Assembly: GCF_004341235.1 (NCBI RefSeq)
Contig: NZ_SLUP01000005.1
Location: 248,001 to 312,000 of the forward strand
Reading direction: 5' to 3'
Source: Mariniflexile fucanivorans
GTDB taxonomy: Bacteria; Bacteroidota; Bacteroidia; Flavobacteriales; Flavobacteriaceae
DNA length: 64,000 bases
The position numbers and the translations under genes are program-made. Below the pieces are notes generated by a model. It ran no database searches, was not told the DNA's origin, and saw only the letters and a list, made by a program, of their open reading frames with translations. Every line of letters begins with the position of its first letter. The first letter of the stretch is position 1. Below are positions 38,764 through 48,696 of this stretch, piece by piece.

Positions 38764-41700
38764 ATGAAAATTAAATTAAACAGTACTTTTTTCTTTTTCA
38801 GAAAAAGGCTACTACTAACCATTTTAAATTCTTTTGCTTTTTTGTGCTTCACAAGTGTTTTTAGTTTACCTACAAACACGATTGGAACCGAAGAAAAAAC
38901 AGATAAAACTACACAACAACTTCAAATATCTGGTGTAGTTACAGATGCTAACGGGCAACCGCTATCTGGCGCAAATATTCTTGAAAAAGGAACTACTAAT
39001 GGGGTACAAGCAGATTTTGACGGTAAATTTTTAATTAAAGTATCGAGTGAAAAATCAATCATTGTAGCTTCTTATATTGGTTTTGTTACTAAAGAGGTTA
39101 CTGTAAACAATCAAAAAAATATAAACATTGTTTTAAATGAAGATGTATCAGCACTTGATGAAGTAGTGGTGGTTGGGTATGGTACTCAGAAAAAGGTAAA
39201 CTTAACAGCAGCTTTATCTGTAGTAGGCACTGAAGTTTTTGCAGATAGACCAACAGCTAATGCTGTGCGTTCTTTACAAGGTACAGTGCCAGGTTTGGTA
39301 ATTTCAAACTCTACTTCTGGTGGTGAGCCTGGTGCTGATTCTAATATCAACATTCGTGGTTTTATTACGGCTAGTGGTGGAACTGGAAACATTGGGGATG
39401 CTGAGCCCTTAGTGCTCGTAGATGGCATCCGAATGAATATGAACGATATTAATCCAGAAGACATAGAATCTGTCTCTGTACTTAAAGATGCTGCGGCTGC
39501 CTCCATATATGGTTCTAATGCAGCGGCAGGTGCTATTTTAGTAACCACTAAAACCGGTAAAAATTCAAAGGGCAAGGCTAAAGTGAGTTACAGGAGCAAC
39601 ATATCCTTTACGCAACCAACAACATATCCAAAATTGGCGAGTCCCATCGACTTTGCTTATACCATGAATGATGCACGTATTAATAACTTTCAAGCCCCAT
39701 ATCATGATGAGACCGATTTAGCCAATATTAGAGCTAATATGGCAAACCCTGGTAGCGCACCTTCTATTGTAAGTAATGCAAATGGAAATGATTGGAATTA
39801 TGGCGTTATAGGTCTTGAAGGTACAGGTGCAACAAATTGGGATGATATTATTATAAAAAAATGGTCTCAAAGAACAAAACACGATTTAAGTATAAGTGGT
39901 GGTGACCAAAAATTAAACTACTACGTTTCTGTTGGTGCTTATGATGAAGATGGATTACTTGCCGTTACGGACGAATCTTTCCAAAGGTATAATCTAGATG
40001 CCAAATTTAGTGCACAGGTCAATAAATGGTTAACCGTAGAACTGTATAGTAAATTCTTGAAAAGTTTTACTGATTTCCCTACACAAACTGGTAATGGAAG
40101 TACCATACGAAACAAAACTCAGGTATTAGATTTACTTACAAAAATAAAACCTACATTGCCACAATTCGATCCTATTTATGGTGAAGAATTAATAGCACAC
40201 ACGTATTATCCATTTTGGAAGTATCAACGTATAAAAACTAAAAACGATCAGATTATACTGTCTCCTAAATTTATTATACAAGCGTCAAAAGATCTTAAAT
40301 TAAACGTAGATTTAAACTACAGAAGAAATAATAATTTTCAAGAAATAAGTATTTTGGCGCATCAAATGATAGTTCCAAATGGCCTTGTTGATAGGGTTTC
40401 TCAAAAAGAATCGTCGTATTCACCAACGGTCTCAAGGACCGAATATTTTTCGCCAAATTTCTACGCCACGTATGATAAATCTATAAATAATCACAATTTT
40501 AATGTAACCACAGGTATTACGTCCGAGTTAAATAATTTTTATTCGCTTAATGGGAACACGGGCAATACTTATTTAATTTCTAACAGCATAGTCTCCTTAA
40601 ATGCAACTGCAACAGATGCAGATACTCCAATTCAAGAAGTTAATGAATCCATAACCAACTGGTCAACCGTGGGTTATTTTGGTAGATTCAGATATAATTA
40701 TAAAGAAAAATATTTACTGGAATTTACCTACAGAAGGGATGCGGCTTCACGATTTGCGCCAGAAGATAGGTGGGTAGGTTTACCTAGTTTTTCTGCTGGT
40801 TACAACATTGCTAAAGAAGATTTTTGGCCTATCGATGCCATCAATACCTTTAAACTAAGAGGTTCTTATGGGTCTCTTGGTAATCAAAATGTAGCGAATT
40901 ACCTGTATCTGTCATTAATAAATACAGGCAATACAACAGGATTCTTATTCGATGGTCAACAAGCCAATTTTTCTCAAACACCCGGCTTATTAAGTGAAAG
41001 CTTAACTTGGGAAACAGTAAAAACCACAGATATCGGTTTTGATTTAGGTGCTTTTAATAATAAGTTAAGCATGGCGTTTTCTTGGTATAGAGTAGATACT
41101 GAAGACATGGCTGGTCCAGGTCTTGATTTACCCGCACAATTAGGAACAGCTCCTCCATTACGTAATGTTGGAACTTCTAGAGTACAAGGTTTTGATTTTG
41201 AAGTAAATTGGAGACAACAACTGGGAGACTTTGGCTATAATATTAGAGCTGTTTTAAATGATTATAAGCAGACTATTACAGAGTATCCAAATGATACCAA
41301 TAACCTTAATAATTATTATGAAGGACAAAATTTAGGAGAAATCTATGGGTATGAAACAGACGGCTTATTTCAAACTAATGAAGAAGCTACGGCATATACT
41401 GATATGGTAGACCAATCATTCGTTAACGGTTTTGCCTACACCGCTGGAGATTTGAAATATGTAGATCAAAATGGAGATGGTGTCATTGATAATGGCAGTA
41501 ATACTTTAGGCGATAGTGGAGACCTTAAAGTTATAGGTAACACGACGCCTCGTTACCAATATGGGATTACGCTTGGTTTTAATTATAAAAATTTTGATTT
41601 TAATGCCTTTGTACAAGGTGTGGGAAAGCGCGATGTTAATATGGTTCAAGGTAATTCTCAAGGGTTTAGAGGGCCATCTAACGGGCCATTCCACGCCTTT

Positions 41701-42099
41701 GTTTGGGAAGGTCATTTAGATTATTTTAGAGGAGAAGATACCGTAAACCCACTAGGCCCAAATTTAGATGCCTATTTCCCAAAACCTTATTTGAATGGTG
41801 GCGGTAGAACCAATAAAAACTATAGACTAAATACAACGCACTTTATACAAAGTGGTGCTTATACGAGACTTAAAAGTTTACAAATAGGATATACCATCCC
41901 TAAGAATGTTACAAAAGATCTCAACATCGATAATATAAGAATGTACGTTACAGGTGAAAATTTATTTACTGTAACTGATTTAATGTTTTTCGACCCCGAA
42001 CAGGTAAGAGATTTTCCGGGTAATAATGATCTTTTAGGTAGTGCATCATCCTATCCATTATCTAGAATAGTTTCATTTGGAGTAAATGTATCATTTTAA
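38764..42099 (+). CDS. SusC-like TonB-dependent receptor
   Basis: An 1111-residue outer-membrane receptor. After the export signal comes a CarboxypepD_reg-like domain (about 55-130, ISGVVTDANGQPLSGANI), a TonB-box-like stretch (DEVVVVGYGTQKK), the plug domain with IRGF and the 22-strand barrel ending in a Phe-terminated strand (GVNVSF). It imports oligosaccharides or glycopeptides with SusD and TonB energy. It is 12 bp upstream of susD. The position after the secreted PNGase F-like gene suggests released N-glycans or glycopeptides as cargo. Confidence 0.96.
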   Translation: MKIKLNSTFFFFRKRLLLTILNSFAFLCFTSVFSLPTNTIGTEEKTDKTTQQLQISGVVTDANGQPLSGANILEKGTTNGVQADFDGKFLIKVSSEKSIIVASYIGFVTKEVTVNNQKNINIVLNEDVSALDEVVVVGYGTQKKVNLTAALSVVGTEVFADRPTANAVRSLQGTVPGLVISNSTSGGEPGADSNINIRGFITASGGTGNIGDAEPLVLVDGIRMNMNDINPEDIESVSVLKDAAAASIYGSNAAAGAILVTTKTGKNSKGKAKVSYRSNISFTQPTTYPKLASPIDFAYTMNDARINNFQAPYHDETDLANIRANMANPGSAPSIVSNANGNDWNYGVIGLEGTGATNWDDIIIKKWSQRTKHDLSISGGDQKLNYYVSVGAYDEDGLLAVTDESFQRYNLDAKFSAQVNKWLTVELYSKFLKSFTDFPTQTGNGSTIRNKTQVLDLLTKIKPTLPQFDPIYGEELIAHTYYPFWKYQRIKTKNDQIILSPKFIIQASKDLKLNVDLNYRRNNNFQEISILAHQMIVPNGLVDRVSQKESSYSPTVSRTEYFSPNFYATYDKSINNHNFNVTTGITSELNNFYSLNGNTGNTYLISNSIVSLNATATDADTPIQEVNESITNWSTVGYFGRFRYNYKEKYLLEFTYRRDAASRFAPEDRWVGLPSFSAGYNIAKEDFWPIDAINTFKLRGSYGSLGNQNVANYLYLSLINTGNTTGFLFDGQQANFSQTPGLLSESLTWETVKTTDIGFDLGAFNNKLSMAFSWYRVDTEDMAGPGLDLPAQLGTAPPLRNVGTSRVQGFDFEVNWRQQLGDFGYNIRAVLNDYKQTITEYPNDTNNLNNYYEGQNLGEIYGYETDGLFQTNEEATAYTDMVDQSFVNGFAYTAGDLKYVDQNGDGVIDNGSNTLGDSGDLKVIGNTTPRYQYGITLGFNYKNFDFNAFVQGVGKRDVNMVQGNSQGFRGPSNGPFHAFVWEGHLDYFRGEDTVNPLGPNLDAYFPKPYLNGGGRTNKNYRLNTTHFIQSGAYTRLKSLQIGYTIPKNVTKDLNIDNIRMYVTGENLFTVTDLMFFDPEQVRDFPGNNDLLGSASSYPLSRIVSFGVNVSF

Positions 42100-42111
42100 A
42101 AAAGAATAATT

Positions 42112-43827
42112 ATGAAAAATATATTAAAATTACTTATTCTAAGTTCAATTTTTACTTTAACATCTTGTGAAGATTTCTTAGATAAAATTCCCTTAGATAC
42201 CGTTTCTGAAGCATCTTTTTATCAAAATGCTTCAGACCTACAAGCAGCCGTTAATGGCTTTTATAATGATTTACCGGGTTGGGCAAGTCTTGGTGTCGGT
42301 TATAATATTTTACCAGATAGCAATACTGACATGGGCTTGACCGAAGATCCTAGCAATAGACTCAGTGGCTTAAGTTATGACGTACCAAGCTCTGCTAATG
42401 CCTCTACATGGAGTTGGGATGAAGTAAGGGAAGTAAACTGGCTCATAGATCATTTAGATCAAGCATCAGCAAGTAGTGGCTCAGAGCAAACTTTAATTGA
42501 CCAATACTCTGGTGAAGCTTATTTTTTTAGAGCGTATTATTATTTTGAATTATTAACGAGGTATGGGGATTTACCAATATTTGCTGAATATTTTGACAAT
42601 AATGATACAGAATATGTTTTTGCAGGACGAGACCCTAGAAATGAAGTTGTAGATTTTATGCTTTCAGATTTAGACAAAGCGATAAGTCTCATGCAGTCCT
42701 TCCCAGAAATCTCAGGTCACCCCAGAATTAGTAAAGAAGTCGCTCAACTATTTAAAGCAAGAGTAGCCTTATATGAAGGTACTTGGGAAAAATACCATAA
42801 CGGTACCCCTTTTGGTGTTGCTGGATCAGACGGAACCCGTTTTCTTCAAATAGCGGCAAGTGCTGCTGAAGCTGTAATGAATAGTGGTGTGTTTTCTTTA
42901 CATGGCGACTATAGTTCCTTATTTAATCAAGTTGGATTAAGTGGTAATAGTGAGGTGATGTTGTGGAGAGATTTTAATTCTGTTACTCTAGGTATTGCTA
43001 ATGTGTTACAAAAATCATGGCCTAATAGGTGTGGGTACACGAAGTTTGCTGTTGATAGTTATTTGGCTGCGGATGGCCTCCCTACTGCGATTAGTGCTGT
43101 CGACGGAAGCAATAAAGACTTAAATACTATCGAAATTGGTAGAGATCCTAGATTAGCTGCCTTAATAATGGTTCCAGGAGATGTAGTGGAAGTACGTGAT
43201 GGTGTCACTACTGTATGGGAGTACCCAAACTTTAATGACGCTAACACCGGTAATACGGGTTATGAAAGCCAAAAGTATAGAAACGTAAACTATGTTGCTG
43301 CTTTTAACGATTTTACTGAGGATACATCAAAAATTATATTTCGTTACGCTGAGGCCTTATTGATTTTTGCTGAAGCAAAAGCTGAATTAGGTACTATTAC
43401 ACAAACAGATTTAAATAAATCTATTAACTTATTACGTGCTCGTGTTAATATGCCTGGAATTACTTTAGGAGCTATTGTTACAGACCCTAATTGGCCAAAT
43501 TATGGTCACACATTAACACCTATTATCTACGAAGTACGTAGAGAACGTACTGTTGAATTAATGGCTGAAGGTTTTAGAGATGACGATTTGTATCGATGGA
43601 GAGCTCATACTTTATTTGATGGCGATCAACCAAGAGGTGCATTTTATAATGATGGTGTCGTAAATACCATTTCCATTACAACACCTGTAGATTCTGATGG
43701 GTTTCTACTACCTTTTTCAAACTTTGGAAATTACAATTTTGATGAAACCAAAGCTTATCTAAACCCTCTACCATTAGATGAATTACAGCTTAACCCTAAC
43801 CTAACACAAAACCCAGGTTGGGAATAA
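42112..43827 (+). CDS. SusD/RagB-type glycan-binding lipoprotein
   Basis: A 571-residue surface lipoprotein: signal with lipobox ending TSC (Cys19), then EDFLDKIPLDTVSEASFY, a typical SusD start. Helical TPR-like segments follow, and the conserved C-terminal part includes YEVRRERTVELMAEGFRDDDLYRW and NPNLTQNPGW. It forms a lid on the SusC barrel and captures glycans. The cargo is inferred as for SusC. Confidence 0.96.
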   Translation: MKNILKLLILSSIFTLTSCEDFLDKIPLDTVSEASFYQNASDLQAAVNGFYNDLPGWASLGVGYNILPDSNTDMGLTEDPSNRLSGLSYDVPSSANASTWSWDEVREVNWLIDHLDQASASSGSEQTLIDQYSGEAYFFRAYYYFELLTRYGDLPIFAEYFDNNDTEYVFAGRDPRNEVVDFMLSDLDKAISLMQSFPEISGHPRISKEVAQLFKARVALYEGTWEKYHNGTPFGVAGSDGTRFLQIAASAAEAVMNSGVFSLHGDYSSLFNQVGLSGNSEVMLWRDFNSVTLGIANVLQKSWPNRCGYTKFAVDSYLAADGLPTAISAVDGSNKDLNTIEIGRDPRLAALIMVPGDVVEVRDGVTTVWEYPNFNDANTGNTGYESQKYRNVNYVAAFNDFTEDTSKIIFRYAEALLIFAEAKAELGTITQTDLNKSINLLRARVNMPGITLGAIVTDPNWPNYGHTLTPIIYEVRRERTVELMAEGFRDDDLYRWRAHTLFDGDQPRGAFYNDGVVNTISITTPVDSDGFLLPFSNFGNYNFDETKAYLNPLPLDELQLNPNLTQNPGWE

Positions 43828-43877
43828 ATAAAAATATAACTTTTTAGTAAATATTAACCTGTTAAGTTAAATTTTAT

Positions 43878-43950
43878 GAATTGCCCATGAGTTAGGTTCT
43901 ATATGTATTATTTTTTATACGAAAACCTGATTTTTGGGCAATTCTTTTTT
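43878..43950 (+). terminator. terminator after susD with long loop
   Basis: GAATTGCCCA (43878-43887) pairs with TGGGCAATTC (43935-43944), followed directly by six T. An inner partial pairing (TTAGGTT with AACCTGA) extends the stem across a ~47-nt interval. It ends 77 bp before the MFS gene and probably limits susCD read-through. Confidence 0.7.
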
Positions 43951-44026
43951 AAAAATTAGAATTTTAGTTTCTCAATAAACGAACAACAAAATAATATTTT
44001 ACTAAAATTCATTTTAAATAAATTAT

Positions 44027-45355
44027 ATGACAGAACCTCAAAACCCATCAACAAAAAAGAATAATCTAGTTCCCATAATCATCATAGCCAGTTTATTCTT
44101 CATCTTCGGTTTTGTAACCTGGATAAACGGTGCGCTAATACCCTTCATGAAAACCATTAACGAGTTGACCGATGCGCAGTCCTATTTGGTAGCCTCTGCT
44201 TCGTATATATCATTTGTGGTGATGGCATTACCAGCTTCGTGGATTTTAAACAAAATAGGCTACAAAAAAGGCATGTCTCTAGGACTTATCATTATGGCCA
44301 TAGGTGCGTTAGTTTTTATTCCAGCGGCCGAAGCAAGAACCTATTGGGTATTTTTAACTGGCATATTCATACAAGGTATAGGCATGACCTTATTACAAAC
44401 AGCAGCCAATCCCTATATTACCATTTTAGGCCCCATAGAAAGCGGCGCAAAACGTATTGCCATTATGGGAATAGCAAACAAAGTAGCTGGTGCATTGGGA
44501 TCTTTAATTTTTGGTGCTTTGCTCCTTTCGGGCATAGATAAAGTAAAAGAACAACTGGAAACGGCATCCGCAGAAGAAAAGGGCGTGCTTTTGGACACCA
44601 TGGCAGATAGTGTTTTTATGCCTTATTTAATCATGGCTATTGTACTAGTCGTATTAGGGCTTTTGATTAGAAAAGCACCATTACCCCATGTGGAAGCAGC
44701 TGAAGTTGACGAACCCAAAAAAGGTACAACAGCAAAAACAAGCATTTTTCAATTTCCACATTTATGGTTGGGTGTATTAACTCTATTTGTATATGTAGGT
44801 GCCGAGGTTATTGCTGGCGATACTATTATAGCCTACGGTATATCCTTAGGTTTTCCTGCTGCCGATGCAAAGTTTTTTACCACATTAACGCTGTTTGCTA
44901 TGGTATGCACCTATGCAGTAGGTGTTATATTAATACCAAAATATTTAAAACAGGTAACAGCCCTTAAAATCAGTGCTGTATTAGGAATCATTTTTAGTAT
45001 TTGCATCCTGCTTACTACCGGATTTACATCTGTTTTGTTTGTAGCTGCATTAGGCATTTCCAATGCATTGGTTTGGCCGGCAGTATGGCCTTTAACTTTA
45101 GAGGGCTTGGGGAAATTCACAAAAACAGGTTCTGCATTATTAATTATGGCCATTTCAGGCGGTGCCATTATTCCGCCACTTTATGGCAGAATGGTAGACG
45201 CTAATAAACATACACTTATTTCCAATGGTATAAATGAAGTAGATGCTATTGCAACATCTTCCACACAAAGCTACTGGATCCTAATACCATGCTACGCTTT
45301 AATTTTATTCTTTGCCATGTGGGGTCATAAATATAAAAGTTGGTCAACAAAATAA
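44027..45355 (+). CDS. FucP/NagP-type MFS sugar transporter
   Basis: A 442-residue inner-membrane protein with about 12 transmembrane segments. It matches the FucP/GluP/NagP group of sugar:H+ symporters by FFIFGFVTWINGALIPF near the N-terminus and LLQTAANPYITILGP in segment 5. The next gene is NagB-like, so GlcNAc or glucosamine is the likely cargo. Fucose or another monosaccharide remains possible. It follows the susD terminator, so it may have its own promoter in the ~75-bp gap. Confidence 0.92.
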   Translation: MTEPQNPSTKKNNLVPIIIIASLFFIFGFVTWINGALIPFMKTINELTDAQSYLVASASYISFVVMALPASWILNKIGYKKGMSLGLIIMAIGALVFIPAAEARTYWVFLTGIFIQGIGMTLLQTAANPYITILGPIESGAKRIAIMGIANKVAGALGSLIFGALLLSGIDKVKEQLETASAEEKGVLLDTMADSVFMPYLIMAIVLVVLGLLIRKAPLPHVEAAEVDEPKKGTTAKTSIFQFPHLWLGVLTLFVYVGAEVIAGDTIIAYGISLGFPAADAKFFTTLTLFAMVCTYAVGVILIPKYLKQVTALKISAVLGIIFSICILLTTGFTSVLFVAALGISNALVWPAVWPLTLEGLGKFTKTGSALLIMAISGGAIIPPLYGRMVDANKHTLISNGINEVDAIATSSTQSYWILIPCYALILFFAMWGHKYKSWSTK

Positions 45356-45401
45356 GTTTTAAGAAAATAGGATATATAATTAAAAACACAAAACGAACAC
45401 C

Positions 45402-47330
45402 ATGTTACAAAGTAATATAGACAAATCGACAGATTTTGAAAAAAGGTTTGAGAACGCAGGAACTATTGTTTTTGAAAACTCCACGAGCGCATCAAAAGCA
45501 GTTGCAAAACAAATTGCAGACCTAATACGCGTTAAACAAGCCCAAAAACAACCTTGTATATTAGGGTTAGCAACCGGTTCATCTCCTAAAGGTTTGTATG
45601 CGGAATTAGTACGTTTGCATAAAGAAGAAGGGTTAAGTTTTAAAAACGTGATAGCTTTCAATCTAGATGAATACTATCCTATGGAGCCCGACTCCATAAA
45701 TAGTTACGTGCGTTTTATGAAAGAATTATTGTTTAACCACGTAGATATTTTGCCAGAAAACTATCATATACCAGACGGCACCTTATCTAAAGATGATATT
45801 GCCGATTATTGCAGTAAATATGAAGCAAAAATAGAAGCTTTAGGTGGAATTGATTTACAAGTACTAGGCATTGGTGGTAATGGGCATATTGGGTTTAACG
45901 AATCTGGCTCATTACAAAACTCAAAAACGCGCTTAGTAGCCCTAGACCATATTACAAGAGTTGCAGCAAGTGGTGATTTTTCAGGATTGAATAATACGCC
46001 AAGAACCGCCATAACATTAGGTGTAAAAAAAATAATGGAAGCCAAAAGAGTGATACTTATGGCTTGGGGAGAAAGCAAATCCAACATCATCAGAGCATCT
46101 GTAGAGGGTCCCGTAACAAACCAAGTACCTGCTTCATTTTTGCAAGAACATAATAATGCCACTTTTGTACTAGATAAAGAAGCCGCATCTAAACTAACCC
46201 GTATTAACAGACCTTGGTTAGTTGAAAAAATTAATTGGACAGACAAACTGATAAGAAAAGCCGTATTAGGTTTAGCGCTTGACCTAAAGAAACCTATTTT
46301 AATGCTTACTGATGCCGATTATATAGAAAACGGTATGAGTGATTTGTTGGCAGATTCTGGGCCAGCTTACGATATTAACATTAAAATTTTCAACAGGCTA
46401 CAAAACACCATTACCGGATGGCCGGGAGGCAAGCCAAATGCTGATGATAGCAAACGACCAGAGCGCGCAGAACCAGCCAAAAAACGTGTGCTTATTTTTA
46501 GTCCGCACCCAGATGATGATATCATTAGTATGGGAGGTACTTTTAGACGTTTACATGAACAAGAGCACGAAGTACATATAGGTTATCAAACCTCAGGAAA
46601 CATAGCTGTAGCCGATGATGAAGCATTGCGTTTTGCAAGTTTTGTATGCGATTACAACACTAAATTTGGTATAGAAAGTAAAGAAGCCGAAGATATCTAC
46701 AAAAAAGCGTTAACCTTCTTAAAAAACAAGAAAGCTAGCGAAATAGATATTCCAGAGGTGCGATACATTAAAGGGATTATTAGGCAAGGGGAAGCACGCT
46801 CTACCTGCCATTTTATAGGGATACCAGACGCTCAAATTCATTTTATGGAACTTCCGTTTTATGAAACAGGTACTATTGAGAAAAAACCTTTAGGCGAAGA
46901 AGACATCCAGATAACGATGGATCTTATCAAACAAATAAAACCACATCAAATATTTGCGGCAGGTGATTTAGCCGATCCACACGGCACACACAAAGTTTGT
47001 TTAGATGCTATTTTTGCAGCTGTAAAACAATTAAAACCAGAAAAGTTTATGAAAGACTGTTGGGTTTGGTTATACCGTGGTGCATGGCAAGAATGGAGTA
47101 TTGACGATATTGAAATGGCAGTACCTATGAGTCCAGACCAAGTATTAGAAAAACGCAAAGGTATTTTTAAACATCAATCTCAAAAAGATGGTGTGGTATT
47201 TCAAGGAACCGATAGTAGAGAGTTCTGGCAACGTGCCGAAGATAGAAATAGAGAAACAGCCGATTTATACCACCAACTCGGGTTGTCTCGATACGCTGCT
47301 ATGGAAGCCTTTGTAAGGTGGGAATATTAA
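45402..47330 (+). CDS. nagB: glucosamine-6-phosphate deaminase fused to PIG-L/LmbE deacetylase domain
   Basis: A 642-residue cytoplasmic protein. Residues ~15-280 are NagB-like, with catalytic Asp in FNLDEYYPM (D89) and GNGHIGFNE (His162). Residues ~360-640 are a PIG-L/LmbE-type zinc deacetylase domain with SPHPDDD (H369-D371-D372) and DPHGTH. NagB converts glucosamine-6-P to fructose-6-P plus ammonia. The second domain could deacetylate GlcNAc-6-P first, making a two-step enzyme; this is inference. No separate nagA is in the window. It ends the plus-strand glycan block with a strong terminator. Confidence 0.9.
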   Translation: MLQSNIDKSTDFEKRFENAGTIVFENSTSASKAVAKQIADLIRVKQAQKQPCILGLATGSSPKGLYAELVRLHKEEGLSFKNVIAFNLDEYYPMEPDSINSYVRFMKELLFNHVDILPENYHIPDGTLSKDDIADYCSKYEAKIEALGGIDLQVLGIGGNGHIGFNESGSLQNSKTRLVALDHITRVAASGDFSGLNNTPRTAITLGVKKIMEAKRVILMAWGESKSNIIRASVEGPVTNQVPASFLQEHNNATFVLDKEAASKLTRINRPWLVEKINWTDKLIRKAVLGLALDLKKPILMLTDADYIENGMSDLLADSGPAYDINIKIFNRLQNTITGWPGGKPNADDSKRPERAEPAKKRVLIFSPHPDDDIISMGGTFRRLHEQEHEVHIGYQTSGNIAVADDEALRFASFVCDYNTKFGIESKEAEDIYKKALTFLKNKKASEIDIPEVRYIKGIIRQGEARSTCHFIGIPDAQIHFMELPFYETGTIEKKPLGEEDIQITMDLIKQIKPHQIFAAGDLADPHGTHKVCLDAIFAAVKQLKPEKFMKDCWVWLYRGAWQEWSIDDIEMAVPMSPDQVLEKRKGIFKHQSQKDGVVFQGTDSREFWQRAEDRNRETADLYHQLGLSRYAAMEAFVRWEY

Positions 47331-47364
47331 TAAATTAGGTATAACAAATTATTATATATTAACT

Positions 47365-47399
47365 AAAATAGCTTGGGTAAAAACCCAAGCTATTTTTTT
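47365..47399 (+). terminator. rho-independent terminator after the nagB fusion
   Basis: Arms 47365-47378 and 47383-47396 form a perfect 14-bp stem with a 4-nt loop followed by a T-run. The A-run on the other flank could let it also end the convergent Usp transcript from the minus strand. Confidence 0.9.
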
Positions 47400-47460
47400 A
47401 TGGTTTATTGAGTGATAATACCGTGCAAAATTCTCAAACATCAAAATTTCGGAAGCAAAT

Positions 47461-48351
47461 CTAATACGTTACTTCATTTTTAACGTTAGTTGTCTTTACC
47501 ACTTTAAGTTTAGCACTTTGCTTATTAAAAGCAAGTACTGGAATTGTTACCACTGCCTCTAACTCTTTTACTAAATCTTTGTGAAATAGTCCGTTAAAGC
47601 TATTTTTGTTCGTGCGCTCTAGCATTACCAACATATTGGCATTTTCTTTTTTTAGAAAAGCCAATAACCCTGATTTAATTTTACCCGATGCAATGGTTCT
47701 AAAAGTGATTTCTGGATAAGAAACTTGTTTCAAAATAAGGTTTTTGAATATTTCCATACTTTTTTTTATGGAATCTTCATCATTTTCATATACATGTATT
47801 ACTTCAATCAATGCGGAAAATGGCTTAGCAATTTCTACTAGTTTTTTAATGGATAAAATGTCTTCTTGTTCAAAAGCCGTAGCATATACTATGGTTGAAA
47901 GACTATTGCAACCAAAACTATTTGGAACGATTAATATAGGGACTTCAACTCTATCTAATAAAGCGTTAGCAATATTGCCAGAAAAATAGCCTCTTGTACT
48001 TTCAGGGTCTTTCATACCCAAAACAACTAAATCTGGTGACAGTTTTTTAGAAAGCTTAATAATACCATTAGTAATTGAATCATTTTCAACGGCATGAATG
48101 GTAATAGGTTTTTTTCGAAATTCATTTTTAAGATGTGTAGTACAATACTTGGTCACCATATCTTTTTGTTCATCATGTATGCGCTTACTCAAGGTCTCTT
48201 TGGGGTGAATAGTTGAAAGATTAATTGGCGGCATATCATAAACATGTATTACATGTAAATCGGCTTTCATCATAGAACTGAAACGATACGCGTAGCACAA
48301 AGATGATGAGGCATTGGTGCTACAATCTGTTGCATATATAATTGTTTTCAT
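47461..48351 (-). CDS. universal stress protein, tandem Usp domains
   Basis: I start at the Met at 48351 (MKTIIYATDCSTNASS), which begins the first Usp strand; an upstream Met at 48393 would overlap the promoter palindrome region. The 296-residue protein has two Usp domains of about 140 residues. The nucleotide-binding glycine motif is degenerate (GMKDPESTRGYFSGN has Asp where the second Gly is expected), so ATP binding is doubtful. A TGAT-N4-ATCA palindrome lies 51 nt upstream of the start. Confidence 0.9.
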   Translation of the reverse strand: MKTIIYATDCSTNASSSLCYAYRFSSMMKADLHVIHVYDMPPINLSTIHPKETLSKRIHDEQKDMVTKYCTTHLKNEFRKKPITIHAVENDSITNGIIKLSKKLSPDLVVLGMKDPESTRGYFSGNIANALLDRVEVPILIVPNSFGCNSLSTIVYATAFEQEDILSIKKLVEIAKPFSALIEVIHVYENDEDSIKKSMEIFKNLILKQVSYPEITFRTIASGKIKSGLLAFLKKENANMLVMLERTNKNSFNGLFHKDLVKELEAVVTIPVLAFNKQSAKLKVVKTTNVKNEVTY

Positions 48352-48371
48352 AATACCTTTTTTTAGGGACA

Positions 48372-48414
48372 TAAAATTAAGAATATATATCATTTTTAGT
48401 AATGATAAATATCA
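48372..48414 (-). promoter_or_regulatory. CRP/FNR-type operator and -7 element for Usp gene
   Basis: Palindrome TGAT-N4-ATCA at 48403-48414. On the minus strand, 23 nt later comes TAATTTTA (48379-48372). The start codon is 20 nt further. The spacing puts the palindrome centre near -41.5 if the -7 element begins near -12. Confidence 0.75.
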
Positions 48415-48430
48415 TAAAAACAAGATCTAT

Positions 48431-48670
48431 TTATTTAATTTTAAAGTCCTTAGTACTCTTATCTTGATTTCTTACTTTTTTAATTCGAATATTAAGAATA
48501 GCCCCTACAATAAGCCCTATACTGAGTCCTAAAATCCCACCAGCTGTCATACCAACCGAACAATCTACTTTTATAATCATACTAACAATTATTCCTATAA
48601 TACTACCGAGCGGTATGCCTATGGCAATTGCTAATGGTATTTTACTTTGTTGTTTATAAACATCATTCAT
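48431..48670 (-). CDS. 79-aa membrane protein with glycine-rich segments
   Basis: A small protein with two hydrophobic, Gly-rich segments (about residues 11-33 and 38-59) and a basic tail. The glycine-zipper-like spacing suggests tight helix packing. I do not recognise the family. It lies 26 bp after the PNPOx-like gene and is probably co-transcribed from the operator-bearing promoter at 49256-49298. Confidence 0.7.
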   Translation of the reverse strand: MNDVYKQQSKIPLAIAIGIPLGSIIGIIVSMIIKVDCSVGMTAGGILGLSIGLIVGAILNIRIKKVRNQDKSTKDFKIK

Positions 48671-48696
48671 AACCCTTGCTTTTAGTAGAAACTGTT

